Positions 20,661 through 29,904 of a DNA stretch of 64,000 bases are shown here, piece by piece. This DNA comes from Suicoccus acidiformans (GTDB taxonomy: Bacteria > Bacillota > Bacilli > Lactobacillales > Aerococcaceae), in NCBI RefSeq assembly GCF_003546865.1, contig NZ_CP023434.1, positions 1,426,001 to 1,490,000 of the forward strand. The letters run 5' to 3'. How positions within the stretch are numbered: the first letter of the stretch is position 1; each line of letters begins with the position of its first letter. The position numbers were made by a program, and so were the translations under genes. The notes below the pieces were generated by a model. The model was given only the letters and a program-made list of their open reading frames with translations, did not search any database and was not told the origin of the DNA.

Positions 20661-21174
20661 TAAAATTAAGCTAGAAAAATAAATAAGACACTTTGTGCTA
20701 CGCTATTTATGAGAGCAATCACAAATAAAGGAGTAGACACAAAATGGCCTACACACATCTTACCACGAAAGAACTGACTTGGATAGAAAACTATTACGAA
20801 ATTGGCGAAAAAGCTTACATAGTCGCAAAAAAGTTAAAAGAGATGGTCTGCCTAAAGGTACTGATTTTAATGAAGTAGATGAAGACTTTCTTAAGGAAGT
20901 AACCTTCAAGCGACATATCATTCCACGTAAATCTCTTAACGAATACACTCCCCTGGAGGTTTTCTTGGCCTTTCTTTTGGATCAAATACCTGGATATTAT
21001 GCCAGCCACTTAAGAAATATAGTTTCATCAAGCACCTGACTCCTGCAGAGTCGCTAGCGCTTTTCCTCTTGACCAGTCAGGAGTTTGATAAAGGGGGCTG
21101 TTTAAGGTGGTTAGCACAAGTATGTCACCAAGTTCAATCACTAATCATATAGTGTAAAAATTTCTAACTTAAAT
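20661..21174 (+). mobile_element. Internally deleted IS30-family element (non-autonomous)
   Basis: About 0.5 kb against roughly 1 kb for an intact IS30. Imperfect terminal repeats can be seen: AATTAAGCTAGAAAAAT at the left and, inverted, GATTTAAGTTAGAAATTTTT at the right. Inside, the first 32 codons of a transposase (from ATG at 20744: AYTHLTTKELTWIENYYEIG) are joined out of frame to its last 65 codons (frame ending at 21039). The 3' part matches the remnant at 1570-1926. Confidence 0.75.
20744..21039 (+). pseudogene. IS30 transposase, internal deletion
   Basis: The N-terminal helix-turn-helix region (KELTWIENYYEIGEKAYIVA) is in one frame and the C-terminal end (GTDFNEVDED…FKRHIIPRKSL) in another. 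The catalytic DDE core is missing. It cannot encode a working transposase. Mobility would need a full-length relative elsewhere. Confidence 0.75.
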
Positions 21175-21438
21175 CGACAATCAAGAAAATAAAAAAAGAA
21201 ATATCCGCAAAAGAATCTATCAATTTATCGTTTTCTTTAGTTTCAATTGCTCACAAAATCTCTATTATCTTAATACATATCCCTTGATTGACAAATTTTT
21301 GACTTGGTAGGCTCAACCTCTCAACAATCGTTGCAAATCATATTTTTGGAGCTAGGAGCAGTATTAATAAACATTCAGTTAATCTATCTATTTTATGATT
21401 ATCAATAATGACTTCATGTACTAAATACTTACCTTCTC

Positions 21439-22746
21439 TTACAACTCACTCACAATTACTTTAAATTGGCTCATACTGCTATCTAAATCGCTTCGAATGG
21501 TTCTTAAGTCATGCTGGGCTAGTTGCTTTTGAAGAACTCGCTGCGCACCATTTATCCAAACAGCTTCAACATTACCCGCATTTGCTGAATAAACAAGGGC
21601 AGAATATGGGTCAAACACCGGGAACATATTCACCGATTGCGTTTCAACTAAACAGATATCAGCTTTTTTGCCTACTTCAAGGCTGCCGATTTCATCTGCC
21701 ATATTTAAAACTCTTGCTCCTCCGATAGTAGCAAGCCCAACTATTTCTTGTGCTGCAAAAGCAGAGCGATCTCTGTTATAGGTTTTATGGAAATTTGCTA
21801 CCATTCGCATCTGAGTAAACATATCTAATGTATTTCCACTACTAGGTCCATCTGTACCTAGACCTACATTCACTTCTTGATTAATTAGTTCTTTTACGGG
21901 CGCGACCCCCTTGGCGGATTTAGTATTTGCTCCGATACAATGAGCAACGCCTACCTGATTATGTTTCAATATTTGAATGTCTTCTGAATTCAAATGAATA
22001 CAATGCGCTGCGATAAAACGATTATTTAATAAGCCAATACTATCTAAATAAGCAACTGGTGACATTTGATACTGTTCAGCATAATATACCATTTCATGTT
22101 CCATTTCGCTAACATGCATCATGATTGGAACGTTATATTTATGTGAAATAGCTGCGGCTTTCTGTAAGCTTTCAGTCGAATTTGTATACGGTGCATGGGG
22201 AGCAATTCCTGGTGTAATCAAATCATCTTCTAACCACCTTTGAATGAAATATTCAGCATAGTCTAAAGTCTCATAGTCCGCTGTTGTATCAGGTGATTTC
22301 TTAATAATCGTCTCAGCAAGAATAGCCCGACTCCCCATCTCTTTAACTGCGCTTGCAATATCATCTTCAAAGTAATACATATCACTACAAGTGGTCACAC
22401 CTGCTAACTGCATTTCAGCCGCAGCATATTTAGCAGAAGCGTAAGCCAAATCAGCCGTCATGGCTCGATTTTCTAATGGAAACAAAAAGCGTTCCAAACG
22501 ATTCGGCACATCATCTGCTAAAGATCGGAAAGGTATCATTCCAACATGCGTATGAGTATTAACCATACCTGGTATAAGAATACCTTGCCCACAGTCATAT
22601 TTCTCATTATACGTATGATAACCTGCAGGCAGCCCTTCACCCAGTTCTTGAATCACATTATCCTGAATTACTAAATAACCATTCTCATAAGCGTCATAAT
22701 TATCATTCATCGTTAAGATATTTGCATTATAAAGTAACTGCTTCAC
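21439..22746 (-). CDS. Amidohydrolase of the MTA/SAH deaminase (TRZ/ATZ) family
   Basis: 435 residues. Metal-binding motifs of the amidohydrolase superfamily are clear: VNTHTHVGM near residue 65, MHVSEMEHE near 205, AHCIHL near 237, and LGTDGPSSGNTLDMF near 285. This subgroup includes 5'-methylthioadenosine/S-adenosylhomocysteine deaminases and related aminohydrolases. The start is GTG at 22746 with GGAGGG 6 nt upstream. It lies downstream of a polyamine-type ABC transporter and is probably read through a weak terminator from it, so its substrate may be what that transporter imports. Exact substrate unknown. Confidence 0.82.
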   Translation of the reverse strand: MKQLLYNANILTMNDNYDAYENGYLVIQDNVIQELGEGLPAGYHTYNEKYDCGQGILIPGMVNTHTHVGMIPFRSLADDVPNRLERFLFPLENRAMTADLAYASAKYAAAEMQLAGVTTCSDMYYFEDDIASAVKEMGSRAILAETIIKKSPDTTADYETLDYAEYFIQRWLEDDLITPGIAPHAPYTNSTESLQKAAAISHKYNVPIMMHVSEMEHEMVYYAEQYQMSPVAYLDSIGLLNNRFIAAHCIHLNSEDIQILKHNQVGVAHCIGANTKSAKGVAPVKELINQEVNVGLGTDGPSSGNTLDMFTQMRMVANFHKTYNRDRSAFAAQEIVGLATIGGARVLNMADEIGSLEVGKKADICLVETQSVNMFPVFDPYSALVYSANAGNVEAVWINGAQRVLQKQLAQHDLRTIRSDLDSSMSQFKVIVSEL

Positions 22747-22758
22747 ATTGATCCCTCC

Positions 22759-22788
22759 AAAAAAGGAGGCGATAAATACTCGCCCCCT
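22759..22788 (-). terminator. Terminator or attenuator between potD and the amidohydrolase gene
   Basis: Minus strand GGGGGCGA, loop GTATTTA, TCGCCTCC then TTTTTT. It lies 12 nt before the amidohydrolase start and would reduce its expression relative to the transporter. Confidence 0.7.
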
Positions 22789-22799
22789 AGTCCAAATAA

Positions 22800-23831
22800 T
22801 TATTGATTAATAATGGTATTCCATTGTTGAATCCAAGTTTCCAAGTTACTATCAATAAAGTCAAAGTCAACTGGTTTAGCACGCTCTGCTACTTCACCAT
22901 ATGTCTTATTCGCTGCTACATCTTCAGATAATTCAACATTTGCATTAGTTGGTGACTCATTTAAAGATGAAGCTACTTGGGTTTGTAACACTTGATCGAT
23001 ACGCCAGTTAACATAGTCGTAAGCCGCCTCTTTGTTTTCAGAATTTGCTAGGACATTAACTGTGTTGTAGTTAGCATATGTACCACTTTCTGGAACAATG
23101 TATTGAACGCTTGAATTACCTTCCATGATCATAGGCACCGCGAAGTCACCTACAACAGCTGCTACAATTTCTCCAGATTGGAATAAGTTAGCTAAGTCCG
23201 AAGACTTTGAGTAAGTACGTAGGATATTTGGTTTTAATTCTTCTAAACCTTGGAAAGCTGCCTCTCCATTATCTTCTGTAATATCCACACCCTTATAGTC
23301 ACTTACCGTATGCATGAAGATTGGTCCGAAGGTTGCAGTGATATCAGGAATCGCAATTTTGCCTTCAAGAGCTGGATTCCATAAATCAGACCATTCTTTA
23401 ATCTCGAAATCAATTGCTTCTGGATTATAGATAATTCCTAACGAGTTGACAGCATATGGCACACCTGCTTCGTCAACAATTGCTTTACCATTCTCGATTA
23501 ATTGATCTATATTCTCAACTTTTGATGCATCTAATGGCTCAAATAAACCTTCTTTGACGCCTTGCGTTGAGTGAGATTGTGATAGCTCAATCACATCAAT
23601 TTGGGCATTCGGATTATTCTGTAATTTAGTGAAGCGTTCACCAGAGTTACCTGCTTCATTAACAATTTCAACGCCTGTTTGTTCTGTGAAAGGTTCAAAG
23701 ATATCTGACTTAATGATATCTTCATTGATTGCAAATGTTGATACAACTAGTTGATCAGCTGCTCCTACTTGAGAACTTGCAAATAATAATCCAGCTGCAG
23801 CAAGTGATAATAAAGCTTTACGTAATTTCAT
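22800..23831 (-). CDS. potD: Polyamine-type ABC transporter substrate-binding protein
   Basis: 343 residues with a signal peptide (KALLSLAAAGLLFASSQVGA) and the fold signatures of PotD-like binding proteins (VSTFAINED, YAVNSLGIIYNPEAID, VVGDFAVPMI). It captures the substrate outside the cell for the permease encoded upstream. There is no lipobox cysteine, which is unusual for a binding protein in a monoderm; see findings. Last transporter gene in potB-potC-potA-potD order, 3 nt after potA. Spermidine/putrescine is the family default, but the linked deaminase suggests another nitrogenous ligand is possible. Confidence 0.85.
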   Translation of the reverse strand: MKLRKALLSLAAAGLLFASSQVGAADQLVVSTFAINEDIIKSDIFEPFTEQTGVEIVNEAGNSGERFTKLQNNPNAQIDVIELSQSHSTQGVKEGLFEPLDASKVENIDQLIENGKAIVDEAGVPYAVNSLGIIYNPEAIDFEIKEWSDLWNPALEGKIAIPDITATFGPIFMHTVSDYKGVDITEDNGEAAFQGLEELKPNILRTYSKSSDLANLFQSGEIVAAVVGDFAVPMIMEGNSSVQYIVPESGTYANYNTVNVLANSENKEAAYDYVNWRIDQVLQTQVASSLNESPTNANVELSEDVAANKTYGEVAERAKPVDFDFIDSNLETWIQQWNTIINQ

Positions 23832-23834
23832 CGT

Positions 23835-24869
23835 TTAATCCTCCAATATAATCATTGACTCTTCAGGGAATTGAAGATACACAGCTTGAGATATTTCAAG
23901 TGGAACTACTCGATCGTCATTGACAATGATTTCCCCATCGGCCGTCCTTACAACGTACTGATATGATTTTCCCAGGAATGTTACAAGTTCAATTGTACCC
24001 TTCAAAGCATTCGTTGACGCTGACGTTTCTAGTATTATATCATCCGGGCGTATCGTCATCAATACCGAACTTTTATCTGATTCTACTTGCCCAACTGTGA
24101 ACCCACTCTGTGTCTGATAAACTCTACTTGAGCCTTTTGTTAAGGTTAGGAAGTTTTCAAAACCAATAAATCGCGCAACAAATTCAGTTTTTGGTTTGCG
24201 GTAAATAACTTCTGGTCGATCAAATTGCTCAATTTCACCTTTATTCATTACTGCAACTTTATCAGAAATAGAGAAGCACTCTTCTTGATCATGAGTTACA
24301 AAGAGCGTGGTTATTTTCAACTCTTGTTGAATCCGACGAATTTCGTTTCGTAACTGAACACGCAATTTGGCATCCAAATTACTTAAAGGTTCATCAAGTA
24401 ATAATAATTTCGGCTCAATGACTAGAGCTCTTGCCAAAGCAACACGTTGTCTTTGACCTCCAGATAAATCTTCAGGATAACGATCTGCTAAGCCTTCAAG
24501 ACCTACCACAGTTACCATTCTGTTTACCTTTTCATCTATTTCTGCTTCATTTACTTTTCTTAATTTAAGCCCATAAGCAATATTCTCCCGAACAGTCATA
24601 TGAGGAAATAATGCGTAAGATTGAAAAACCATCCCAAAATTTCTTTGATGAACAGGTGTGTTAATCATATTATTCCCATCCACATTAAGCTTACCTGCTT
24701 GCGCTTCAACTAAACCTGCAACTACCCGGAGAGTCGTCGTTTTACCACAACCAGACGGTCCTAACAAAGACACTAGTTCCCCTTCTTGGATATAAAGATT
24801 CAAGTCCTCTAGAATTTTTGTTTGGCCGTCATAACTAACCGAAACATTTTCTAAACTTATAAACGTCAC
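23835..24869 (-). CDS. potA: ABC transporter ATPase, PotA type
   Basis: 344 residues. Walker A GPSGCGKTT near residue 37, signature LSGGQRQRVALARAL near 135, Walker B LLLLDEPLSNLD near 155 and the H-loop VTHDQEE are all intact. The C-terminal 100 residues form the TOBE regulatory domain of the spermidine/putrescine subfamily. GTG start at 24869, with AAGGAGGG upstream. It powers import through the PotB/PotC channel. Confidence 0.92.
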   Translation of the reverse strand: MTFISLENVSVSYDGQTKILEDLNLYIQEGELVSLLGPSGCGKTTTLRVVAGLVEAQAGKLNVDGNNMINTPVHQRNFGMVFQSYALFPHMTVRENIAYGLKLRKVNEAEIDEKVNRMVTVVGLEGLADRYPEDLSGGQRQRVALARALVIEPKLLLLDEPLSNLDAKLRVQLRNEIRRIQQELKITTLFVTHDQEECFSISDKVAVMNKGEIEQFDRPEVIYRKPKTEFVARFIGFENFLTLTKGSSRVYQTQSGFTVGQVESDKSSVLMTIRPDDIILETSASTNALKGTIELVTFLGKSYQYVVRTADGEIIVNDDRVVPLEISQAVYLQFPEESMIILED

Positions 24870-24887
24870 TTACTTGCCCTCCTTCAA

Positions 24888-25667
24888 TTACATAATTTTG
24901 GATAAGCCTAATGCTTTCTCAATAAGAAACATTAAGAATATCGTTAAGAGCATTAACATCACTGATAATGCTGATACGGTTGGATCGTAGTTATATTCAA
25001 TATAACCCATTAACTGAGTAGGTAATAACGTCACACCTGGTCCAGATAAAAACTGTGAAACAGGAATATTATTGAAAGAGTTAATAAACGCTAACATGAA
25101 CGACGCAAATATACCATTTCGTATATTAGGTAATATAATTTGGAAGAATGTTTGTATCTTTGTTGCACCCAATGTCCAAGCTGCTTCTTCCATTGAGTAA
25201 TCCAATTGATCTAAATTAGAGCCCACAACTCGGATAACATAAGGTAAACTAATAAGAAAATGACCAATATATAATCCGGTCAGTACATCCATTTGCATTT
25301 GAACTACGATAAATTTGAAAAGTGAAAAACCAACCACAATCCCAGGAATAACTGTTGGTGATAGAAAGAAATCTTTCATCATCGTTTTGCCAGGGAAGGA
25401 ATATTTAGTAAGTGCGTAAGCTGCAGGAATCCCAATGATTAAAGCTGCAAGCGTAGCAATTAAGGATACTTGAACACTTAGTAGAAATGAATTTATAAAC
25501 GCATCATTGGTTAATGCATTCTCATACCACTTAAAGGTAAAACCTGAAATGGGAAATTCAATCACAGAGTTTTCTCCAAAACTCGTAACCAAAACAATAA
25601 CTAATGGGAAGAATAGAAAGAAAAACACAAGGTAAGCAATCCATCGTACACCTTTAAAATTATTCAT
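24888..25667 (-). CDS. potC: ABC transporter permease, PotC type
   Basis: 259 residues with six predicted membrane segments and the permease EAA loop (EEAAWTLGATKIQTFFQIILP). The ATG at 25667 is chosen because GGAGGT lies 8 nt before it and because it begins one base after the PotB stop; an in-frame ATG further upstream lacks a ribosome site. It pairs with PotB to form the membrane channel. Confidence 0.9.
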   Translation of the reverse strand: MNNFKGVRWIAYLVFFFLFFPLVIVLVTSFGENSVIEFPISGFTFKWYENALTNDAFINSFLLSVQVSLIATLAALIIGIPAAYALTKYSFPGKTMMKDFFLSPTVIPGIVVGFSLFKFIVVQMQMDVLTGLYIGHFLISLPYVIRVVGSNLDQLDYSMEEAAWTLGATKIQTFFQIILPNIRNGIFASFMLAFINSFNNIPVSQFLSGPGVTLLPTQLMGYIEYNYDPTVSALSVMLMLLTIFLMFLIEKALGLSKIM

Positions 25668-25668
25668 A

Positions 25669-26499
25669 CTAGGCACCTCCACTTCTTCTATCTAATCGTC
25701 CCGCAACATAATTTAGCCCTTGCATAACAAGATAGGTAATAGCAATCATTACTAAAGCGATTATACCAGCATCTTGCCAATTTCCTAAGGTCATAGCATT
25801 CTGGTAAAGTAAGGTAGATAACATCATTCTCTGATTTCCACCTAACATTTGAGGTGTAGTATAAGCTGTTAGCGTGCCTGTAAATACCAGGATTGATCCA
25901 ACAATAATTCCAGGAACACTTAAAGGAATCACAACATCCTTAAATGCACGACTTGGTGTTGCTCCAAGTGTGGAAGAAGCTTCTAATAATTCTCCAGGAA
26001 TATTATCCAACACACCAATCAGTGTAGTAATCATTAATGGAAGAAAAAGATACATTGAGCCAATAATAACTGAGAATTCTGTATAAAGAATCTGAATCGG
26101 TTCATCAACAATACGTAAATTTACCAGAATATTATTGATAATTCCGTTGTTTCCTAGAATATTAATCCAGGAGAAACTGCGAACTACCGAATTAATAAGC
26201 ATAGGAAAGAGCACCAGAGCCATGAGGATACCTTTCGTCTTCGCACTTTTCCTTGAAATATAAAAACTTGTTGGTAAGCCAAACAAAATACATAATAGGG
26301 TCACTAATAATGAAACACGAATTGTTCTCCATAAAACAGACCGATTGAATGAATCCCCAAAAAAATCAATGTATCCAGATAGTGTCAACTGACCATCGTA
26401 AAACGTTGGCCATAAAATAGAAATAAGTGGCAGGATTAGGAATACTAGTAGTAAGACAGTTCCCGGTAATACAAACCACCACTTTCGCTGCGATATCAT
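25669..26499 (-). CDS. potB: ABC transporter permease, PotB type
   Basis: 276 residues with six membrane segments and the EAA loop (LEASSTLGATPSRAFKDVVIP). The ATG at 26499 has AAGGAGG 6 nt upstream and is preferred to an upstream in-frame ATG at 26529. First gene of the transporter operon, with a promoter at 26542-26569. Confidence 0.9.
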   Translation of the reverse strand: MISQRKWWFVLPGTVLLLVFLILPLISILWPTFYDGQLTLSGYIDFFGDSFNRSVLWRTIRVSLLVTLLCILFGLPTSFYISRKSAKTKGILMALVLFPMLINSVVRSFSWINILGNNGIINNILVNLRIVDEPIQILYTEFSVIIGSMYLFLPLMITTLIGVLDNIPGELLEASSTLGATPSRAFKDVVIPLSVPGIIVGSILVFTGTLTAYTTPQMLGGNQRMMLSTLLYQNAMTLGNWQDAGIIALVMIAITYLVMQGLNYVAGRLDRRSGGA

Positions 26500-26541
26500 T
26501 AGAACCTCCTTACAAAAAAACATGCGCACAAAACAAATTTG

Positions 26542-26569
26542 ATTCTAGCACAATAAATGAAATTGTAAA
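26542..26569 (-). promoter_or_regulatory. Promoter of the pot operon
   Basis: Minus strand TTTACA (26564-26569), 16-nt spacer, TAGAAT (26542-26547). It lies 43 nt before the potB start. Confidence 0.6.
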
Positions 26570-26982
26570 CATAAACTTCCGAATAATTATTGAATAGCAG
26601 GGTTAATGTTCGGGAATTTTGTGATTTTTTAAAAACTGTTTTTCCATACAATGTCAACTTGATTGAACGAAGAAAAAGTTCGGCAGATTTATAGAGATTA
26701 CTTAAATCTACCTAAGTGTTTATTTGGTTTATTTGTTTAATACATCATTAAATCTTCTCAACATGTCCTTGAATAAACTAACTATTTATCATCCTAACAA
26801 TCAAGACTTTCTTATGGATAATACGCAGGAATTCTTTTAAGTTTTTGCAAGTTATTAATGTATAAATTAGCTACTTTTGAATGCTTGACAAAAACCGGAC
26901 CTGAAACAGTCGAAATCTAAGTCAATTAATGATTTGACCTGCCTCCAAACTGAGGACCACAGCCTTATGCTAAACCTACGCC
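26570..26982. other. AT-rich intergenic region
   Basis: About 410 bp between the pot promoter and the broken aldehyde dehydrogenase gene. I see no gene, terminator or repeat that I can support. Confidence 0.5.
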
Positions 26983-28265
26983 CTACATAAACCACCCCAC
27001 CAGCCGCTCTTTCAAGCTTGTATACGGCGGGTAGCGCAGGGGGATGTCAAAGGCGTCGGTCTTCTCCATGATGCCCTTCGGATGCGAGAAGGTCTCGAGG
27101 CTATGCTTGCCGTGATATTGGCCCATCCCGCTGGCTCCCACGCCACCAAAAGGCAAGTTGTGATTGGTGAAGTGGATGAGAGTATCGTTAATCGTCCCGC
27201 CCCCAAAGGCCACGTATTTAACAATATCATGCTTGGTCGCCTCATCCCGGCTAAAGAGATACAAGGCCAAAGGCTTGTCCTTGCTCTGAATATAAACCAC
27301 CGCTTCCACCAAGTCCTGATACGTCAATACTGGCAAAATAGGTCCAAAAATCTCTTCCTGCATTAACTCCTCATCTAGCGGCGGATTCAATACGACCGTC
27401 GGGGCAATGACCCGCTCCGTGTCATCGCTTTGGCCACCAAAGTAAACGTCGTTATGCTCCACCAAGTTCTTCAAACGCCAATAATGCTCTTCATTAATAA
27501 TCTTCGGGAAATCCGAATTCGTAATCGGCGACATGCCCCATACATCTCATGGACCGCATTCTTAAAGGCGGCTAAGAAAGGCTTCAAGACAGCTTCATCA
27601 ATCAGAACATAATCCGGTGCAATACAGGTTTGCCCGGCATTGGTAAATTTGCCCCAAGCAATCCGCTGGGCAGCATGGCGTAAATCCACGTTGTCTGTGA
27701 CAATCGCGGGGCTCTTGCCACCCAACTCTAAGGTCACGGGCGTCAAGCTTTCGCTAGCCGGCTTCATAATTTCACGGCCCACCGCGGTACTGCCGGTGAA
27801 GAAGCAATAATCCACGCCGGCTTTCAAAAGGTCTTGGCTGACATGGCCGTCCCCTTCCATGACTTTAATATAGTACTCTGGGAAAGTGCTGGTAATTAAC
27901 TCATTGAGCACCCGGGAGACGTTGGTCGCCATTTCCGAGGGTTTGAGAATGACGCCGTTCCCAGCAGCTAGGGCACCAATTACGGGAATGAGGCTCAGTT
28001 GCACTGGGTAATTCCAAGGCGCAATGACGAGCACTACCCCATAAGGCTCCTGATGGATGTGGCTTTTCGAGTAGAAATGCATGAGGCTAGTAGGGACCTT
28101 TTTGGGGCGGAGGAATTTGGGTAATTCCCGCTTCAGCTTCTTAATTTCCGCATAGATCATGCCTATTTCCATAATATAGCTCTCCATGGGGACCTTGTTC
28201 AAATCCTGCTTCAAGGCTTCAATGAGGTCGAAATAATAGTAATCCACGGCCGCTTTCAGCCGGTC
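26983..28265 (-). pseudogene. Aldehyde dehydrogenase, 5'-truncated and frameshifted
   Basis: The N-terminal homology begins abruptly at about 28265 (SRTDRLKAAVDYYYFDLIEA); the first 20-30 codons and any promoter are missing. The body carries VIAPWNYP, FFTGSTAVG, the catalytic Glu in LELGGKSPA and the catalytic Cys in NAGQTCIAP. Near 27535 the frame shifts by one base; the rest (SPITNSDFPKIINEEHYW… GGVGASGMGQYHG) runs in another frame to 26983. The intact protein would be of the class 3 aldehyde dehydrogenase type, about 460 residues. The break and the lost start make it non-functional. Confidence 0.85.
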
Positions 28266-28269
28266 TGTC

Positions 28270-29082
28270 CGGGATAGCTTCCATTATTTGCGTACCGTGC
28301 AGAAAGAGCAAGTGACCAATCTGTACCGCCTGCCGGAAATAAGTGAGCCAGAGCTGAAGGCGCTGGACCGGCCGCTGAAGATTGCCTATAGCCGCCAGCA
28401 TCCCCGGGGCGGTGCTCTCTCTAAGGATGCAGCAAATGCTTTGGAGACGAGCCATGGCGCCTTGCGTGCCCTGGGCCACACCCTTGAGGAAGTGGCGCTG
28501 GATGTGGACCAGGAAGCAATTTTGCACTATTATTATTTGGTGATGGGCTTGGAGTCGGGCAAATTAGTGCGCGAAGCTGAAGCAACGGGCAAAAAGGTGC
28601 GCTGGGGCGAGGTTGACCCGCTCGTGTGGGTGGCCTACCAATTAGCACCCCATGTGCCAGCGACTGCCTACTCCGACTTTAACGCCTTCCAAGACCAGCT
28701 GTTTGAGTATATGGAGCTGCTCTATCAGGACTACGATATTTATTTAACGCCAACAGTTTCGGACGTCGCCATGAAAAATGCGGATTTAGCCTACCCGCCA
28801 GCTTTATTGGCGCGCATTCAGGAGATGGACTCCTTACATGCGTCTGAAGTGTGGGACGTGACCAAGGCGACCTTTGACTATACCTATTTGCGCACGTCCT
28901 ATAATCAGTTGATGAACATCACCGGCCAACCAGCCATCTCCCTGCCTTTGTTCGAGAATGCGGACGGCTTACCGTTGGGTACACAGCTGGCCGCCAAGCG
29001 CGGGGATGAGTATGTGTTGCTGCAGTTAGCCGCGCAGTTGGAAGCGGCTGGATATTTGAAGGCGGGGAATGTGGAGATGTGA
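28270..29082 (+). pseudogene. Amidase C-terminal half
   Basis: About 265 residues match the C-terminal half of amidase-signature enzymes (LTPTVSDVA, NITGQPAISLPLF, GLPLGTQLAAKRGDEYVLLQLAAQLE). The N-terminal half with the catalytic Ser-cisSer-Lys triad and GGSSGG motif is absent. The homology starts at about 28270, directly against the truncated aldehyde dehydrogenase on the other strand. It is more GC-rich than the pot and PTS operons. No start codon with a ribosome site is seen. Confidence 0.8.
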
Positions 29083-29110
29083 TGGGAATTGGATGATGAG
29101 GAGAGGATAA

Positions 29111-29400
29111 GCCACGGCTGGGATGCTGTGGCTTATTTGTTGTTTGGTGAAAGGTATCCAAGCAATAGTTTGCTTGGGGCAATCCAATACGCTGTTGGCA
29201 AAGTTTCACTTGGCGAAGGCTAGAACTAATTTTTCCCCAAAGAAATCCAATCCAGTTTGTCCACTCGATCGCTGCTCAGATGCTCTGATTCCGCGGGAAT
29301 CAGTTCTCACGAAAGGATTTTCGTACCATATTCCGTCGGAGCACCTCCCCACGGAATTTTCGGCGGATTTTATTCCGTCGAGACCACTTCCCACGGAATC
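29111..29400 (+). repeat. Composite intergenic repeat, copy A (split by IS66)
   Basis: It opens with a hairpin, GCCACGGCTGGGATGCTGTGGC (22 nt, 29111-29132), then a second hairpin CCAAGCAA-TAG-TTTGCTTGG (29158-29177), and ends with tail units of the form ATTCCGTCG…CCACGGAAT at 29330-29357 and 29372-29399. After removal of IS66 and one target copy the tail runs on into CAGACATATATAAG (31622 on), like copy C. See copies B and C. Confidence 0.75.
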
Positions 29401-29479
29401 GTAAGCGGTCTATTATGAGGTATCTATCAAATTTAAATCATCTCCATTATTCTATAAGTAATAGAAAGGAGATGATTTT

Positions 29480-29830
29480 TTGATTCGACTAACTGAAGAA
29501 GACAGTTATTACATCGTCTATGGTAAGACTGACCTGCGTAAAGGGATCGACACCTTAGCAATTCTCCTTCAACATGATTTTAATCACGACCCTTTTGATG
29601 GGGCTTACTACTTCTTTTGCGGTAGTCGCTCCGATCGTTTCAAAATTCTACATTGGGATGGTGAAGGCTTTCAGTTAATCTATAAACGATTGGAGAATGG
29701 TAAGGTCCACTGGCCCAGAGCTAATCAAGCCTGCTTAGAGCCCATGAGTTTGATGGAGGTGACCAGGTTATTAAAGGGCTTTCCCCTTAAATCTTCAATC
29801 TCAGTTTCGTCAAAAAAGTTATTTTATTAG
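29480..29830 (+). CDS. tnpB: IS66-family accessory protein TnpB
   Basis: 116 residues of the IS66 Orf2-like family (VYGKTDLRKGIDTLA near the N-terminus, FFCGSRSDRFKILHWDGEGF, ENGKVHWPR). The start is TTG at 29480, with GGAGATG just upstream. In IS66 elements this small protein is needed for transposition along with TnpC (family knowledge). The usual first gene, tnpA, is missing and there is no room for it. Confidence 0.88.
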   Translation: MIRLTEEDSYYIVYGKTDLRKGIDTLAILLQHDFNHDPFDGAYYFFCGSRSDRFKILHWDGEGFQLIYKRLENGKVHWPRANQACLEPMSLMEVTRLLKGFPLKSSISVSSKKLFY

Positions 29831-29904
29831 TGTTTTAGTGGCTGCTTTTTGGAAGCAAATCTAGTAGAATAGGGGTATCTATTTAAGGAGGAGGTGCCCC
29901 AGAT

